Positions 25,982-35,490 of a stretch of DNA of 64,000 nt are shown here, piece by piece. The position numbers and the translations under genes are program-made. The stretch is taken from contig JAILWY010000004.1 in the NCBI GenBank assembly GCA_022113835.1, positions 5,707,501 through 5,771,500 of the forward strand. Reading direction: 5' to 3'. Within the stretch, counting starts at the first letter, position 1, and each line of letters starts with the position of its first letter. A model generated the notes under the pieces. That model was given only the letters and a program-made list of their open reading frames with translations. It was not told the DNA's origin and made no database searches. Source of the DNA: Atopsyche davidsoni (Eukaryota > Arthropoda > Insecta > Trichoptera > Hydrobiosidae).

Positions 25982-27801
25982 ATAGACCCTGATAAAATAA
26001 AGTTATTTTAATGAACTTTTTAGAGCTGTTTTTTCTGCAAAAAAATTTAAACATTAGGACATCATTAAAACATCTTTAATGTAAACGTTTTTGAATAAAA
26101 CCATTAGTGGTTAATAAATAAAAAAGGTAACCAATGTCCTCCTATTTTCGGTATATTAGTTTTATATAGTTCAGCATACCTTTAATATATATTTTTTTTA
26201 TAGTAAAATATAAAAATTTTATTTCTTTAATTTAAGTGCATATATCCAGCCTCATGGCCATGTGTTTAAATTAATTAATTACAATGCACTTAGTTTTATT
26301 TAAACTTGCAGGTATATTTATAATACTTGTTCAATTATTTTGTTATTTTTATTAGTTCTCTTATGATCATTACTTTGTATTATTATTAATGTGTTTATAA
26401 GTCATAAAAGGCTTACAAAAGAATATATAAACTGACTATTATACATCTCACAAACGTATTGAGAGTTTCTATGTAATCAAGGTAACCATGCAAGTCGATT
26501 GGTATGATATAACTTTACATGCATCTTAACCTATTTTAATTCTTATTTGATCCATTCCTTCAAGACTGAAGGTCTTATACTCATTTGACAACACACTGGT
26601 CGCCAAAGTTTATCTTTTGGAAAATGTAAAATAAAGCCTTCAACTAAAAATATGTTAAAAATATATAAATTTCTTATGGATTTATTTTCCGCGTTTATGA
26701 GAATATAACATGCACCGATTGCATGCCATTTTCATCTTAGGGCTTGCTAATTATTACGAATTTAAATAACTTTGAGACTCTTGGAACTCTTGGGTCAATA
26801 AATCAATATTATATCTCTAATCAATCATTCCGTCAACTAAAAAACTGCAGGTTTTTTCTTAATGACTTTACAACCTATTTTATACTGCTTGAGAATTTGT
26901 ATACACTCAGAACCTGAAAATTAAATCTGTAATCATTGATTTATCCGTTGGTTTAAACATATGCTTTTAAGGGCTATGTTTGGGCAATCTCCATTTTCTT
27001 CAGTCTCCTCGGTCCCCGCCGCGACAACACTTGTCTCTGGGAGAATGCAGTTCTCCTTGATACCTACCTGTGATTATTGTTAAATGTTACCTCACCATGC
27101 CATTCCAACCTCTCGCATTGAGCTCCGTTTACACTTGACGTTCATACCAAGAAAATTATTCAAAGGATTCTGGCCAGTGTAAACCGAGCATAGTGTAAAA
27201 CAGTGAGATACCTCACCAAAAGCTTATACCCTATACCCTAAAATATATATTTACATATAAATAAATCGAATAGCTCAAACTTAATTGCTAAAATCTATAT
27301 ATTTATTTATTAGACTAGCGCAATGCAAATTATTATTTTGATAGTTTTTGATATATAATTTATAGATCATAAATGTAAATCAGCACATGGTATGATTAGT
27401 TATAGTGTAAAGAAGAAAGAGAAAGTAAAGGTGATGTTGCTTGGACGAGTAAAATTTCAGCTGAAACTTGTACACGCATATATTTATTTGCACAATATTT
27501 CATAATTTCAGTTTTTTACAAAAGAAAATCTTCACAAAGCAAATCTCCCCGATATCGTTTTTTTTTTTTTTTTTTACAAAAACAAGATACGATAGACAGA
27601 TACAAATAACTTACAATTAATTAACCTCGCATAGACAAAACAATCGTTAAATTGTTTCACGGAAATTCTAGCGGTTGCCGTACAGTTTTTCAAGCAGATA
27701 AATGAAATAATTTGCTCGCACTCACAAGAAACGTAATAAAAATTATTGGTAATAATTTCACAAGGTCGTCGAGCAGATAAATATCGGTTCTCTCACGCCC
27801 C

Positions 27802-28205
27802 AGCACTTCGCACGATATTTGACACTGATGCAATTAACGCCTGCTCTGAGGCTGTCGATGGTGAATCGAGTTGTTATGTTATATAGAATGAAGACATTTA
27901 TATATTTTTGGTGTTACACCCATATGGGATATCGACCGAAATTATTTGTGACAAAGGTTCATCCGCGACATGCCAGTTCAATTTGCAAGGAAAAAAATAA
28001 CTTAAGCACTTTGTACAGTATTTAACAGCTGATGCAATTAACGCCTGCTCTGAGGCTGTCGATGGTGAATCGAGCTGTTATGTTATATAAAATGAATACA
28101 TTTATATATTTTTGGTATTACAACCCATATTGGATATCGACCGAGATTATTCGTGACAAAGCTTCATCTGCGACATGCCAGTTCAAAAGGGCCAAAGTCC
28201 CATAC
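27802..28205 (+). repeat. Tandem duplication, unit about 204 bp
   Basis: The unit beginning near AGCACTTCGCACGATATTTG (27,802) is repeated from about 28,005. Shared blocks include GATGCAATTAACGCCTGCTC and CTGTCGATGGTGAATCGAG. A third, diverged partial copy appears at about 28,510-28,575 (ATGGTGGATATCGATCGATA). Satellite-like; the short ORFs inside it are by-products of the repeat. Confidence 0.7.
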
Positions 28206-29104
28206 TCGAGTTTTTTTGATCATTTTCTGGTCCGTTTTTCGAAAAATCGACTGCACCAATCAAAAAATATTAAATGCAAAAAGTTTGATACATCCCTTTT
28301 TCCGAGCACAATATATTTTTATTTCTTGTAAATTTACTTTTAATATGATAAATATGTGCTTTTTTGATTGAAGTGTAGGAATTTGGAGATTCGTCATGTC
28401 CCTGTTCTTAGTGTCCTGAAAATTTTGAAGTCTTTTTTTTCAATTGGAATTAAAAGATTAAATATAAATCCAGTGCGATTTATTATTTTAAAAATTAAAA
28501 AAAAAAAATCTTTCACAAGTCACAATCCATGGTGGATATCGATCGATATTCTTCGAGACAAAACTAAGGCATACTGATTTAATTTGTGATCCATATAAAT
28601 AATAATTTTGCTCTAAATTATTTTGCTGAATTTCAGGATAATTTTTTTTTTTTTAAATAAAACTTTTGTTCAGTTATTTTTTAACATCTATAACAGTTTA
28701 CATTTTTAAGCTAAAGCACTTTATACGAGATACAAAATATATTTTTTTTAATAGTAGTATTAACAAAAAAACAGAGCTGTCTAGCTGTTCGTGCATTGCA
28801 TGCCCTCATCAACTTTAATATATGTACTCATTCTTGTTGTAAAGCGCTTATTATTCTATAATTTCAATGAAATAGATCATATATCACTTCCGTATCTCAG
28901 TATTTTCAACAAGTATATTATCAACCATCGACTGGATAAAGGCCTCTCCTGTTTTTGCAAGCCCTCACTTTACTTTGAATTTGAATATTCTCTGTCTTAC
29001 ATTAGCTATCAGTGTGCAGTCAACAAATCACATAACAAATATAAATAGTACTGCGTTTTATACCATTTCTATTCTGGTAGAAACACTCCCATTTGTCATT
29101 TGCT

Positions 29105-29280
29105 TTTTTCTTCTTCGAGTGCCTCTTTTCAAAGGAGGTTGGTGACCATCTCATTAAACATACATTAATACTGAGGTTCTACTAATTCGACACAAACTCC
29201 GCATCCCCGTTAGCTTTCTCCTACCAACGCCACTTTTTCCTTGAACTTTTCCCTATACAATCAACTGCAGTAGGCTATAT
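29105..29280 (-). mobile_element. LINE 3' fragment
   Basis: Contains the GGAGGTTGGTGACCATCTCA block and the reverse complement of the terminal LINE coding block (TTGATTGTATAGGGAAAAG). Same orientation as the fragment at 5715-5890. Confidence 0.5.
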
Positions 29281-31393
29281 TTATCATTTCAAAAACTCGT
29301 TGTCTAAAATCCATTTTTTTACATTGCAAAATGCGTGGCATATCAACCGAGGTTCAAAAATGAAATGTCTATAAGCCTCAATAAAACCGAACTTATTATT
29401 ATTCGTTGTTTCCGATCTAATATACCAATTATGACTTAATGCCTTAATACATCTCGAGGCGTGCTTTTGCTTCACATTCCACGTCCGATATTTCATAACT
29501 AATAGTCTGAGACCAAAACACGGAGTTGCGCAAGAACCCGACATCCCGTCGGGCTTTCCGCTCCCTCGCCAGGTCCCGGGCAGCGATTGTGCTCTAATCG
29601 CCAGGCCTTCGTCAGAAGACATCCTTGACACAGTAGACGGCCATCTTTGCACAAAAAGATAAACATCCATCTCAGTCCGGATGGTCGTTGTCATGAGTCA
29701 TTATTTTCACATCATGTTACTCGTCGGGAGCATCGAATACTGTGCTACGAGATAAACCTCGGGTTTTCATCAAGATATGAAGTTTGGAATATAATTATCA
29801 TCAATCGATTGCGAAACCCAACTTGGTGACCAAAATATAAGTTTGAGTTTTAAATTTAACACATTTTTTTTTTATTTAAAATGGGTAACCTCCGTAATAG
29901 TCTTATTTCTAGGCAGTAGAAAAGTCTCTCTGCGCGTCAGATTGACAACAAATGCAAGTAATATAGTCCAATATTTTGTGACATCTCTGTTGATATATTC
30001 ATAAATTTCTGGTGAGTTTATAAAAAGACTTTTAAAGCTTAAAAACACCTCTTAAAATATTACACTAGAACCTTGATTGATATCAAGTATTTAGATTAGA
30101 TTTTATTCCATACTTTAATTTGTGTACGGTAATCGAAGTTGAGGGCATTTTGGTACAAAAACGTACTCTGTCCTAAAACATCCCATTAAAAAAAAAACAC
30201 AGACCATAAGAGGAAGCAATTTTGTTCATAAACATTTGGTACTTTCTTAATAAGACGAGACAAACGCAAAACCGCCTCGCAATCTGCTTAACTTGCATAT
30301 CAATCTGGGGTTCAAATACAACTTTATAATAAAATATAATTTTTTCCCAGGTTCTTCTTATTTTTGCTTCTTCCCTATAACGAACACAGTCAAAATTATT
30401 TTTGGTCACTCCAAATCTAAGCTGAGCTGCTTCTTCCATGTGAAGCCTCCTACTCTTTACAGAGTGGTGGGGTTTCAGACAATCAGAGCATGGATGCACC
30501 TCGCTTGTATTAAATTATATTACACATTAATGTCACGGTATCATTCACATAATATCTACACACACCGCAATTCGTATATTCTTTCGTATATTTATTTTAT
30601 GCTTTTTGTATATATATCCACGTGTTATTGAATTTGCCAGCTCGGTTCAAATCGAGCTTGAATATTTCAATGCCACTCGGTTAGTACTCCGGCGAATTCC
30701 TTTGTCGCCTTCTTGAAGGTAAATCACGAAGTCAAGAACTGAGCACGTTGTCTCTGTGAATTCACAAACACACAATATACAACGTGTATTCAATACTGTG
30801 AAGCTTATATACATAAATAAGATTTTTATTAAGAGTTAAAAAAAAATTATAAGGTTTCGCTTTGCTGTCTTTAGAGGTGTCACTTAATACATCAGTAAGA
30901 CGAGCGTTGTTGTTAATTGAAAAATATTTTAAATTTTAATAAATATTACTCATTGAAAAAAGGGAAAACTATCGTAGACGCGGAATATGCGGAGGCACTT
31001 GAAAAATAAGTGTACTTGCTTAGCAACATTATTTTATCCACTGATTATTATAAACTAGAACAATCGTCTTTATGTAATGATAGTGCTGGTTCATCGTCCT
31101 TACACAATGTAGTCTTCATTTTCTAAATATTTCACAACGCTGAAATCACGAATTCCGAAGACAAATATAGAAACGCGATCCTTAAAACAATAATTACTGA
31201 ACAAATTAGGCTAAGTGTAAACGTGTATGGATTATGCAACAGACATGGACGCCCGTTCGTATCGACATGTGAAAGCCGGACCGAAGAATCGATTTACTCT
31301 TGCATAAACCATAACAAATTTTGCTTCCAAGTCTATACTAAAAACGTTTCGCTAAAACAATTAAAATATCTTATTTATAAGCACCAAAAGATA

Positions 31394-31512
31394 TGTTGTC
31401 GTCTCTTGCTCATTGTTACTACGTCCACTTGCACCGGGTCTCTCCACAGTAATGCCCATCCCCCGCGCTGCATCTTAGGTGTTGCCATACCTCTCCCAGA
31501 CCATAGAGCACA
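31394..31512 (-). repeat. 3' LTR (119 bp)
   Basis: Identical copy of the 5' LTR. The bases before it on the minus strand (ATCAGGGCGGCA) are only weakly purine-rich, so a canonical polypurine tract is not evident. Confidence 0.95.
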
Positions 31513-31531
31513 TGCCGCCCTGATGTCTACA

Positions 31532-34500
31532 TCACATTGCGTAGTCGTCATGCCGTGCAGGCGGCCTTCGCTTGCGTTCGGGCCTGCCTGATGACTCCGC
31601 AGCGGCGTCCTCTGCTGCTGGATGAGGCGCTCTCCCCAAGGCACCTTCAACTCCGACTGCTGGGGGTGAACGTGTCCGGTCTCGGTTGCTCGGTGACGGG
31701 TGATGCCGAAGGTCCAATACGTGGCGCGGAACTCCGTTCACCGACACAGTGTTCGATGAGATCACCCTGTCGACTTTGGCTATTCTCCACTCTGAGGTAC
31801 ATTTCGCCTGGGGTGGCTTCACGAGGACGGAGTCTCCTTCCTTGAAAGCTGACTCCACTGCTTCTTTGCCTTGAACGCGTTCAGCCAGCGGATGTCGCCA
31901 CCTGTAGGCGTGTACCGAAGACGCCGGAGAGTCAGACTCTAGATTCGCAGCTGCCAGGTTGTACCAGAAAACGGCCATGAGTGGAGATATGCCCGCCCTC
32001 GCTGCTGTCCTCTTCACAGTGCGGTGGTTCCGCTCTACGATGCCATTCCCAGATGGCCGATAGGCCGCTCGGAATCGCCTGGACACCCCCCAAGACTCGC
32101 AGGTCTCTTCCACCTGCCGTGAGTGGAACGCTGTGCCGTTATCCATTAGCAACTCGAGGGGTGGTCCTCGCTCCCTGAACAGTTCCTCAAGGCACCTGCT
32201 CACCTCGGCTCCGCTTTCCATCGTGATTCTCTTCCAGATTGCGAAACGCCCAGGACCGCAATCTACCAGGGTGAGGAAGGCTTCTCCGCTGTAGTGTGTC
32301 ACGTCCATGGCTATTCTGACCCAAGGATCGTTCACACTCAGGTTTCCTCCCTCGTGAGTGACTGGTGCTGGATCGATGACCCTGCATCGCACACAAGAGC
32401 TGACGAGACGCTCTACTTCTTTCCTGCTCACCGACGGGTCCACCAGTCTGGCGAGACTCAGTGTTCGGTCCACTCCGAAGTGGTGAGCGTTATGCAGCTG
32501 GTCTGCCAATGCTGCGCAGGCGTGCCTCTCTTTGGATTCTGCTTGCAGCCAGGAGCTCTTCACCCTCGTGAGTGCGTCAGCCTTGTTTTCAGCCGAGCTC
32601 ACTCGCACCACTGAGACCGACACGTTATAGGTGTCAATGATTTCCCTGAAGAGGGCCAATCTTCTTTTGACCAGCATCTCAGCGGCGCCAGACGTTCGCA
32701 CTCTTGCATCTCTCGTCAGGGTCAAAGTCAGCCAGCTGGCAACAGTCACCGAGTCTGTCATGACTTCAATTTCCTTGAGGTTCCATTTCAGGGCCAGATT
32801 CACTCCTTTTAGTGCGGCGTCTAGCTCTGCGACGTTTATGTGGCCCACATCGTCTTTCTTGCGCAGCCATGTAGCATCTTCAATAACTTCGCCGTCAATC
32901 TCTAGGGCAATTCCGAGAGCAATCGAGCTCGCATCGCACCATATGCGGCCGCGACAGCCGGACTTCACTGTCCATACCCCACGCACCGGGTCGTTTGCTT
33001 GGATTGCCTCGATCATCTCTTCCAGACGGCGCCGCACCCACGCTCCCACGTCATCGTCCCAGGACTTGCCCTCGCTTCGCCTCTTTATGTAGCTGCATGC
33101 AACTCTCAGCCAGTTGCAGACCGGGAAATGACCAGTCAGACGGCCACAGATCGAGAATAACTCCCTGCGTGTCAGCTTGTCTTTTGGTGTGTCCGGAATC
33201 TGATTTCCCCTGCAGAAAAGGAGTCGACCGCCTTTGTCTCGTTCAATCTGCAACCCAAGCACACGGTTACCTTCCAGCTTTGTTGCGGGCTTGGGCAGAA
33301 GCCCAAACTTCTTCAAGTGACTCTCCACCTGGTCGACTGACACGATTGCCTCGTTCACCAGGATATCGTCCATGTAGTAGTCTGTGCCTGCCTTTATTGT
33401 GTCATCCTGGTCCAAAACATAGCCTAGAATCTTAGACATGATTTTAGGGGCACTGCTCAGTCCGAAGCCCAGCCTCGTCAGGCAATACCGCTTGCCCTCG
33501 AACTCGACTTGCTGATGCTGCCACATGGCCTCATCCACGTGTATTTGTAGGTAGGCCGATCTGAGGTCAACTATCTTGGCGGGCTCTTGGGCCCTCCTCC
33601 AACGCCGTATCGTCTCGTCGCACACTGCTATGTCCGCTCCCGGGTGACATTCCACAAATTTGTTTAGCTCTCTGTAGTCCAGCACCGGTCGCACTTTGTC
33701 TTTATTCTTCTGGACAACCACCATCAGTGGCAACACTCCACCTCGCGGGCCTGCCCATGGACGCAGCCAACCCTTCTTTACCCAGTCCCTCACTTCGGCC
33801 TTGAAAGCCTCTTCGGCCTCCGCCCCTGCGCTGTTTTTATACCTGCCCACGTTACACTGAAGCTCTGGCTCGGACTCTCTCCACCTCCAGCTTACTGACC
33901 ACTTGCCCCCCCTGAATGCTGCCTCAAAGTCCTTATCAGCGATCCGGTGAGTGTCGGCCGCGATGGCGCCCGCCGCCACCTGCGCGCCGGCCACTACCTG
34001 CGCCCCGGCCGCTACCTGCGCCCCGGCCGCTACCTGCGCCCCGGCCGCTACCTGCGCCCCGGCCGCTACCTGCGCCCCGGCCGCTACCTGCGCCCCGGCC
34101 GCTACCTGCGCCCCGGCCGCTACCTGCGCCCCGGCCGCTACCTGCGCCCCGGCCGCTACCTGCGCCCCGGCCGGTACCTGCGCCCCGGCCGCTACCTGCG
34201 CCCCGGCCGCTACCTGCGCATCGGCCGCGCGCACCCCCTGCGCGTCAATCAGAATGCCGCCCAGCTTGACAAGGGCGTCCATGCCCACTATCACGTCTGT
34301 TCCAGCAAGCACGCGGTCCATGACAATGGTGTCGACTTCCACCACCCTGTCCAGCAGCTCCATTCTCACCCAAGCTGTCCCGCGGCACGCCACTCGGCTC
34401 CCGTCGACCGCCACAATGTCGATTTTTCCTGGCGACAGCACAGGGCATAAGCCCGCACGGATCACCGTTCGCGAGCAACCGGTATCGAGAAGCGCTCGAA

Positions 34501-34645
34501 AACTCCTCCCGCCGATTGTCGCCCGCACGATAGGCAGCGCCTTTAGTCCTGCCCTCGGGAGACTACCGGCGCACCAGCCTCCCGCTGACCGTTTCCCGAC
34601 GGACAATTTCTGGCTATGTGGCCTTTCTTCTTGCATGTCCAGCAC
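31532..34645 (-). CDS. pol: Pol (protease, reverse transcriptase, RNase H, integrase) of the LTR retrotransposon
   Basis: The frame is -1 relative to gag, open from about 34645 to the TGA at 31534-31532. Expressed by slippage at 34597-34591 it would give a Gag-Pol fusion of about 1,278 residues (259 from gag, 1,019 from pol). In order: aspartic protease (ALLDTGCSRTVI, DTG near 34486); a low-complexity 14-unit AQVAAG repeat; reverse transcriptase with RPVLDYRELN and active site YYMDD (33379-33365); RNase H with WCDAS, AELDAAL and TDS acidic residues; and integrase with an HHCC zinc finger (HNAHHFG ... CVRC) and DDE catalytic residues in MDVTHY, LMDNGTAF and GIVERNH. No stop or frameshift breaks it, so the element looks capable of movement. 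The domain order is that of Ty3/Gypsy. Confidence 0.92.
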   Translation of the reverse strand: MLDMQEERPHSQKLSVGKRSAGGWCAGSLPRAGLKALPIVRATIGGRSFRALLDTGCSRTVIRAGLCPVLSPGKIDIVAVDGSRVACRGTAWVRMELLDRVVEVDTIVMDRVLAGTDVIVGMDALVKLGGILIDAQGVRAADAQVAAGAQVAAGAQVPAGAQVAAGAQVAAGAQVAAGAQVAAGAQVAAGAQVAAGAQVAAGAQVAAGAQVAAGAQVVAGAQVAAGAIAADTHRIADKDFEAAFRGGKWSVSWRWRESEPELQCNVGRYKNSAGAEAEEAFKAEVRDWVKKGWLRPWAGPRGGVLPLMVVVQKNKDKVRPVLDYRELNKFVECHPGADIAVCDETIRRWRRAQEPAKIVDLRSAYLQIHVDEAMWQHQQVEFEGKRYCLTRLGFGLSSAPKIMSKILGYVLDQDDTIKAGTDYYMDDILVNEAIVSVDQVESHLKKFGLLPKPATKLEGNRVLGLQIERDKGGRLLFCRGNQIPDTPKDKLTRRELFSICGRLTGHFPVCNWLRVACSYIKRRSEGKSWDDDVGAWVRRRLEEMIEAIQANDPVRGVWTVKSGCRGRIWCDASSIALGIALEIDGEVIEDATWLRKKDDVGHINVAELDAALKGVNLALKWNLKEIEVMTDSVTVASWLTLTLTRDARVRTSGAAEMLVKRRLALFREIIDTYNVSVSVVRVSSAENKADALTRVKSSWLQAESKERHACAALADQLHNAHHFGVDRTLSLARLVDPSVSRKEVERLVSSCVRCRVIDPAPVTHEGGNLSVNDPWVRIAMDVTHYSGEAFLTLVDCGPGRFAIWKRITMESGAEVSRCLEELFRERGPPLELLMDNGTAFHSRQVEETCESWGVSRRFRAAYRPSGNGIVERNHRTVKRTAARAGISPLMAVFWYNLAAANLESDSPASSVHAYRWRHPLAERVQGKEAVESAFKEGDSVLVKPPQAKCTSEWRIAKVDRVISSNTVSVNGVPRHVLDLRHHPSPSNRDRTRSPPAVGVEGALGRAPHPAAEDAAAESSGRPERKRRPPARHDDYAM
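33972..34223 (-). repeat. 18-bp minisatellite inside pol (14 units)
   Basis: Fourteen tandem copies of an 18-bp unit (plus strand GCCGCTACCTGCGCCCCG) with few substitutions. It keeps the pol frame and encodes repeated AQVAAG between the protease and reverse transcriptase. All other frames are also open across it, which creates long spurious antisense ORFs. Confidence 0.95.
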
Positions 34646-35367
34646 TCAATCTCTTTGTAATCCCGCGTGGGACGCGACCCTCCCCACTGAGAGCGGCCGC
34701 GTTGTCTCCACGCCGGAGGAACGACTGCAGGTAACGCCGTGTCTTCATGTTTTGTCGTTCGCGCACTCAGCAGTACGCGCGTCTGCCTTATCAGCTCCGT
34801 CTCGTCAGGCTCCTTGTCACCTAACCATGACTGTATTTTTTCTGATAAATCGTCGGGCAGACCCTGAATGAATTTGTACAGGATCGCGGCCCCTGACATC
34901 TTGCACGCGACGGCGAGACGCTGCACTTCTGCCATGTTCTTCTCCACGGAGGCCTGCTCTTGAAACCGCCACGTAGAAAATGCGGCGATCGACGGTACCG
35001 GACGAGGGTTGAACGCGGTCCCGAGTGCCGCAACAAGTCTTTTTTCATTCGTGGTCACCTCGTCCGGAAGGGACATAAAAATCTGGAACGCCTCACCCTG
35101 TAGCAGGATCGGGATGCATAGCGTGAGGTCGCTCTCGCCGCACGCGTGCATCATCTTCTTGAGACGGGCGAGCCATAGCTGCCACTCGCCGCCCCACTCG
35201 TATGGCTTCACGAAGTCTTGCAGCTTCCTTTGCATCGGCTTTTCCCTGGTTTCGGCAGCGGCCGAAATAGCTTGTTGTCGTCTCTTGCTCATTGTTACTA
35301 CGTCCACTTGCACCGGGTCTCTCCACAGTAATGCCCATCCCCCGCGCTGCATCTTAGGTGTTGCCAT
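34543..35367 (-). CDS. gag: Gag (nucleocapsid/capsid) of the LTR retrotransposon
   Basis: The 274-residue structural protein forms the particle and packages element RNA. A single zinc knuckle, CWTCKKKGHIARNC (CX2CX4HX4C), stands near the C-terminus. The upstream region, with blocks such as YEWGGEWQLWLARLKKM and AFQIFMSLPDE, matches the general pattern of Ty3/Gypsy Gag. The start chosen is the ATG at 35367 inside the 5' LTR; an alternative in-frame ATG lies at 35292, still in the LTR. The frame is open further upstream into flanking DNA, but that is chance. Gag ends with TAA at 34545-34543, after the zinc knuckle and the frameshift site. Because the frame crosses the LTR/internal junction, no untranslated leader separates LTR and gag. 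Which ATG is used depends on where transcription starts in the LTR, which the sequence does not show. Confidence 0.85.
   Translation of the reverse strand: MATPKMQRGGWALLWRDPVQVDVVTMSKRRQQAISAAAETREKPMQRKLQDFVKPYEWGGEWQLWLARLKKMMHACGESDLTLCIPILLQGEAFQIFMSLPDEVTTNEKRLVAALGTAFNPRPVPSIAAFSTWRFQEQASVEKNMAEVQRLAVACKMSGAAILYKFIQGLPDDLSEKIQSWLGDKEPDETELIRQTRVLLSARTTKHEDTALPAVVPPAWRQRGRSQWGGSRPTRDYKEIECWTCKKKGHIARNCPSGNGQREAGAPVVSRGQD
34556..34597 (-). promoter_or_regulatory. Programmed -1 ribosomal frameshift signal (GGGAAAC plus stem-loop)
   Basis: On the minus strand the heptamer GGGAAAC (34597-34591) is phased exactly as G GGA AAC in the gag frame (codons TCG GGA AAC) and reads GTC GGG AAA CGG in the pol frame. 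After a 6-nt spacer (GGTCAG), a 6-bp stem CGGGAG/CTCCCG (34584-34579 with 34561-34556) encloses a second possible pairing CTGG/CCGG. This is the canonical slippery site, spacer and structure arrangement, placed between the zinc knuckle and the gag stop. Confidence 0.88.
35250..35267 (-). other. Perfect hairpin just inside the 5' LTR
   Basis: TTTCGGC, loop CGCT, GCCGAAA on the minus strand, five bases inside the LTR end, where the primer-binding site would be expected. It lies within the gag frame. Confidence 0.6.
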
Positions 35368-35391
35368 ACCTCTCCCAGACCATAGAGCACA
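35273..35391 (-). repeat. 5' LTR (119 bp)
   Basis: Begins TGTGCTCTATGG and ends GAGACGACAACA on the minus strand, identical by eye to the 3' LTR. It contains the in-frame ATG of gag at 35367 and a second at 35292. The bases directly downstream do not resemble the 3' end of a tRNA. Confidence 0.95.
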
Positions 35392-35414
35392 AGATAGCAA
35401 TGGTATCTTTTTAT

Positions 35415-35490
35415 TATCTTGATCAAGTGCTTCTCCTTAGGGGAGGTTGGCGACTATTTCACTGAGCATATACTCGTGCTGAGTTAGTGT
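35415..35490 (-). mobile_element. LINE 3' fragment beside the LTR element
   Basis: A diverged copy of the LINE 3' block (GGGGAGGTTGGCGACTATTT) starts about 25 bp outside the LTR retrotransposon, which therefore landed next to an older LINE remnant. Confidence 0.45.

Larger units (their letters stand above)
18331..31388. other. Gene-free AT-rich interval
   Basis: No host gene recognised. It contains the LINE remnants at 20,460 and 29,105, the dispersed repeat at 25,868, the 204-bp tandem duplication at 27,802, a GC-rich patch at 23,920 and a poly-T tract at about 27,560. A moderately GC-rich block at 29,500-29,660 is unassigned. Confidence 0.5.
31394..35391 (-). mobile_element. Complete compact Ty3/Gypsy-like LTR retrotransposon (3,998 bp)
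   Basis: Two identical 119-bp terminal repeats (31394-31512 and 35273-35391), each TGT...ACA on the minus strand, bound the element. A 5-bp target duplication AGATA lies at 31389-31393 and 35392-35396. Inside, on the minus strand, are intact gag and pol frames linked by a -1 frameshift. Domain order protease, reverse transcriptase, RNase H, integrase is that of Ty3/Gypsy elements. Identical LTRs and undamaged frames indicate a recent insertion. Unusual points: the LTRs are very short, the gag frame is open through the 5' LTR, only 19 bp separate the pol stop from the 3' LTR, and the element is far more GC-rich than its surroundings. No envelope-like ORF is present. Clade not determined. Confidence 0.95.

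Noticed and set aside
29284..29694. 136-codon minus ORF
   Set aside because: Overlaps the end of a LINE fragment and a GC-rich block; no domain, composition changes along its length.
33916..34871. Plus-strand ORFs of 117-306 codons over the retrotransposon
   Set aside because: Created by the 18-bp repeat, which is open in every frame, and by antisense of gag/pol.
35368..35400. Gag frame extended upstream of the LTR into flanking DNA
   Set aside because: The extension uses a non-ATG start in host flank beyond the target duplication, so it cannot belong to the element.
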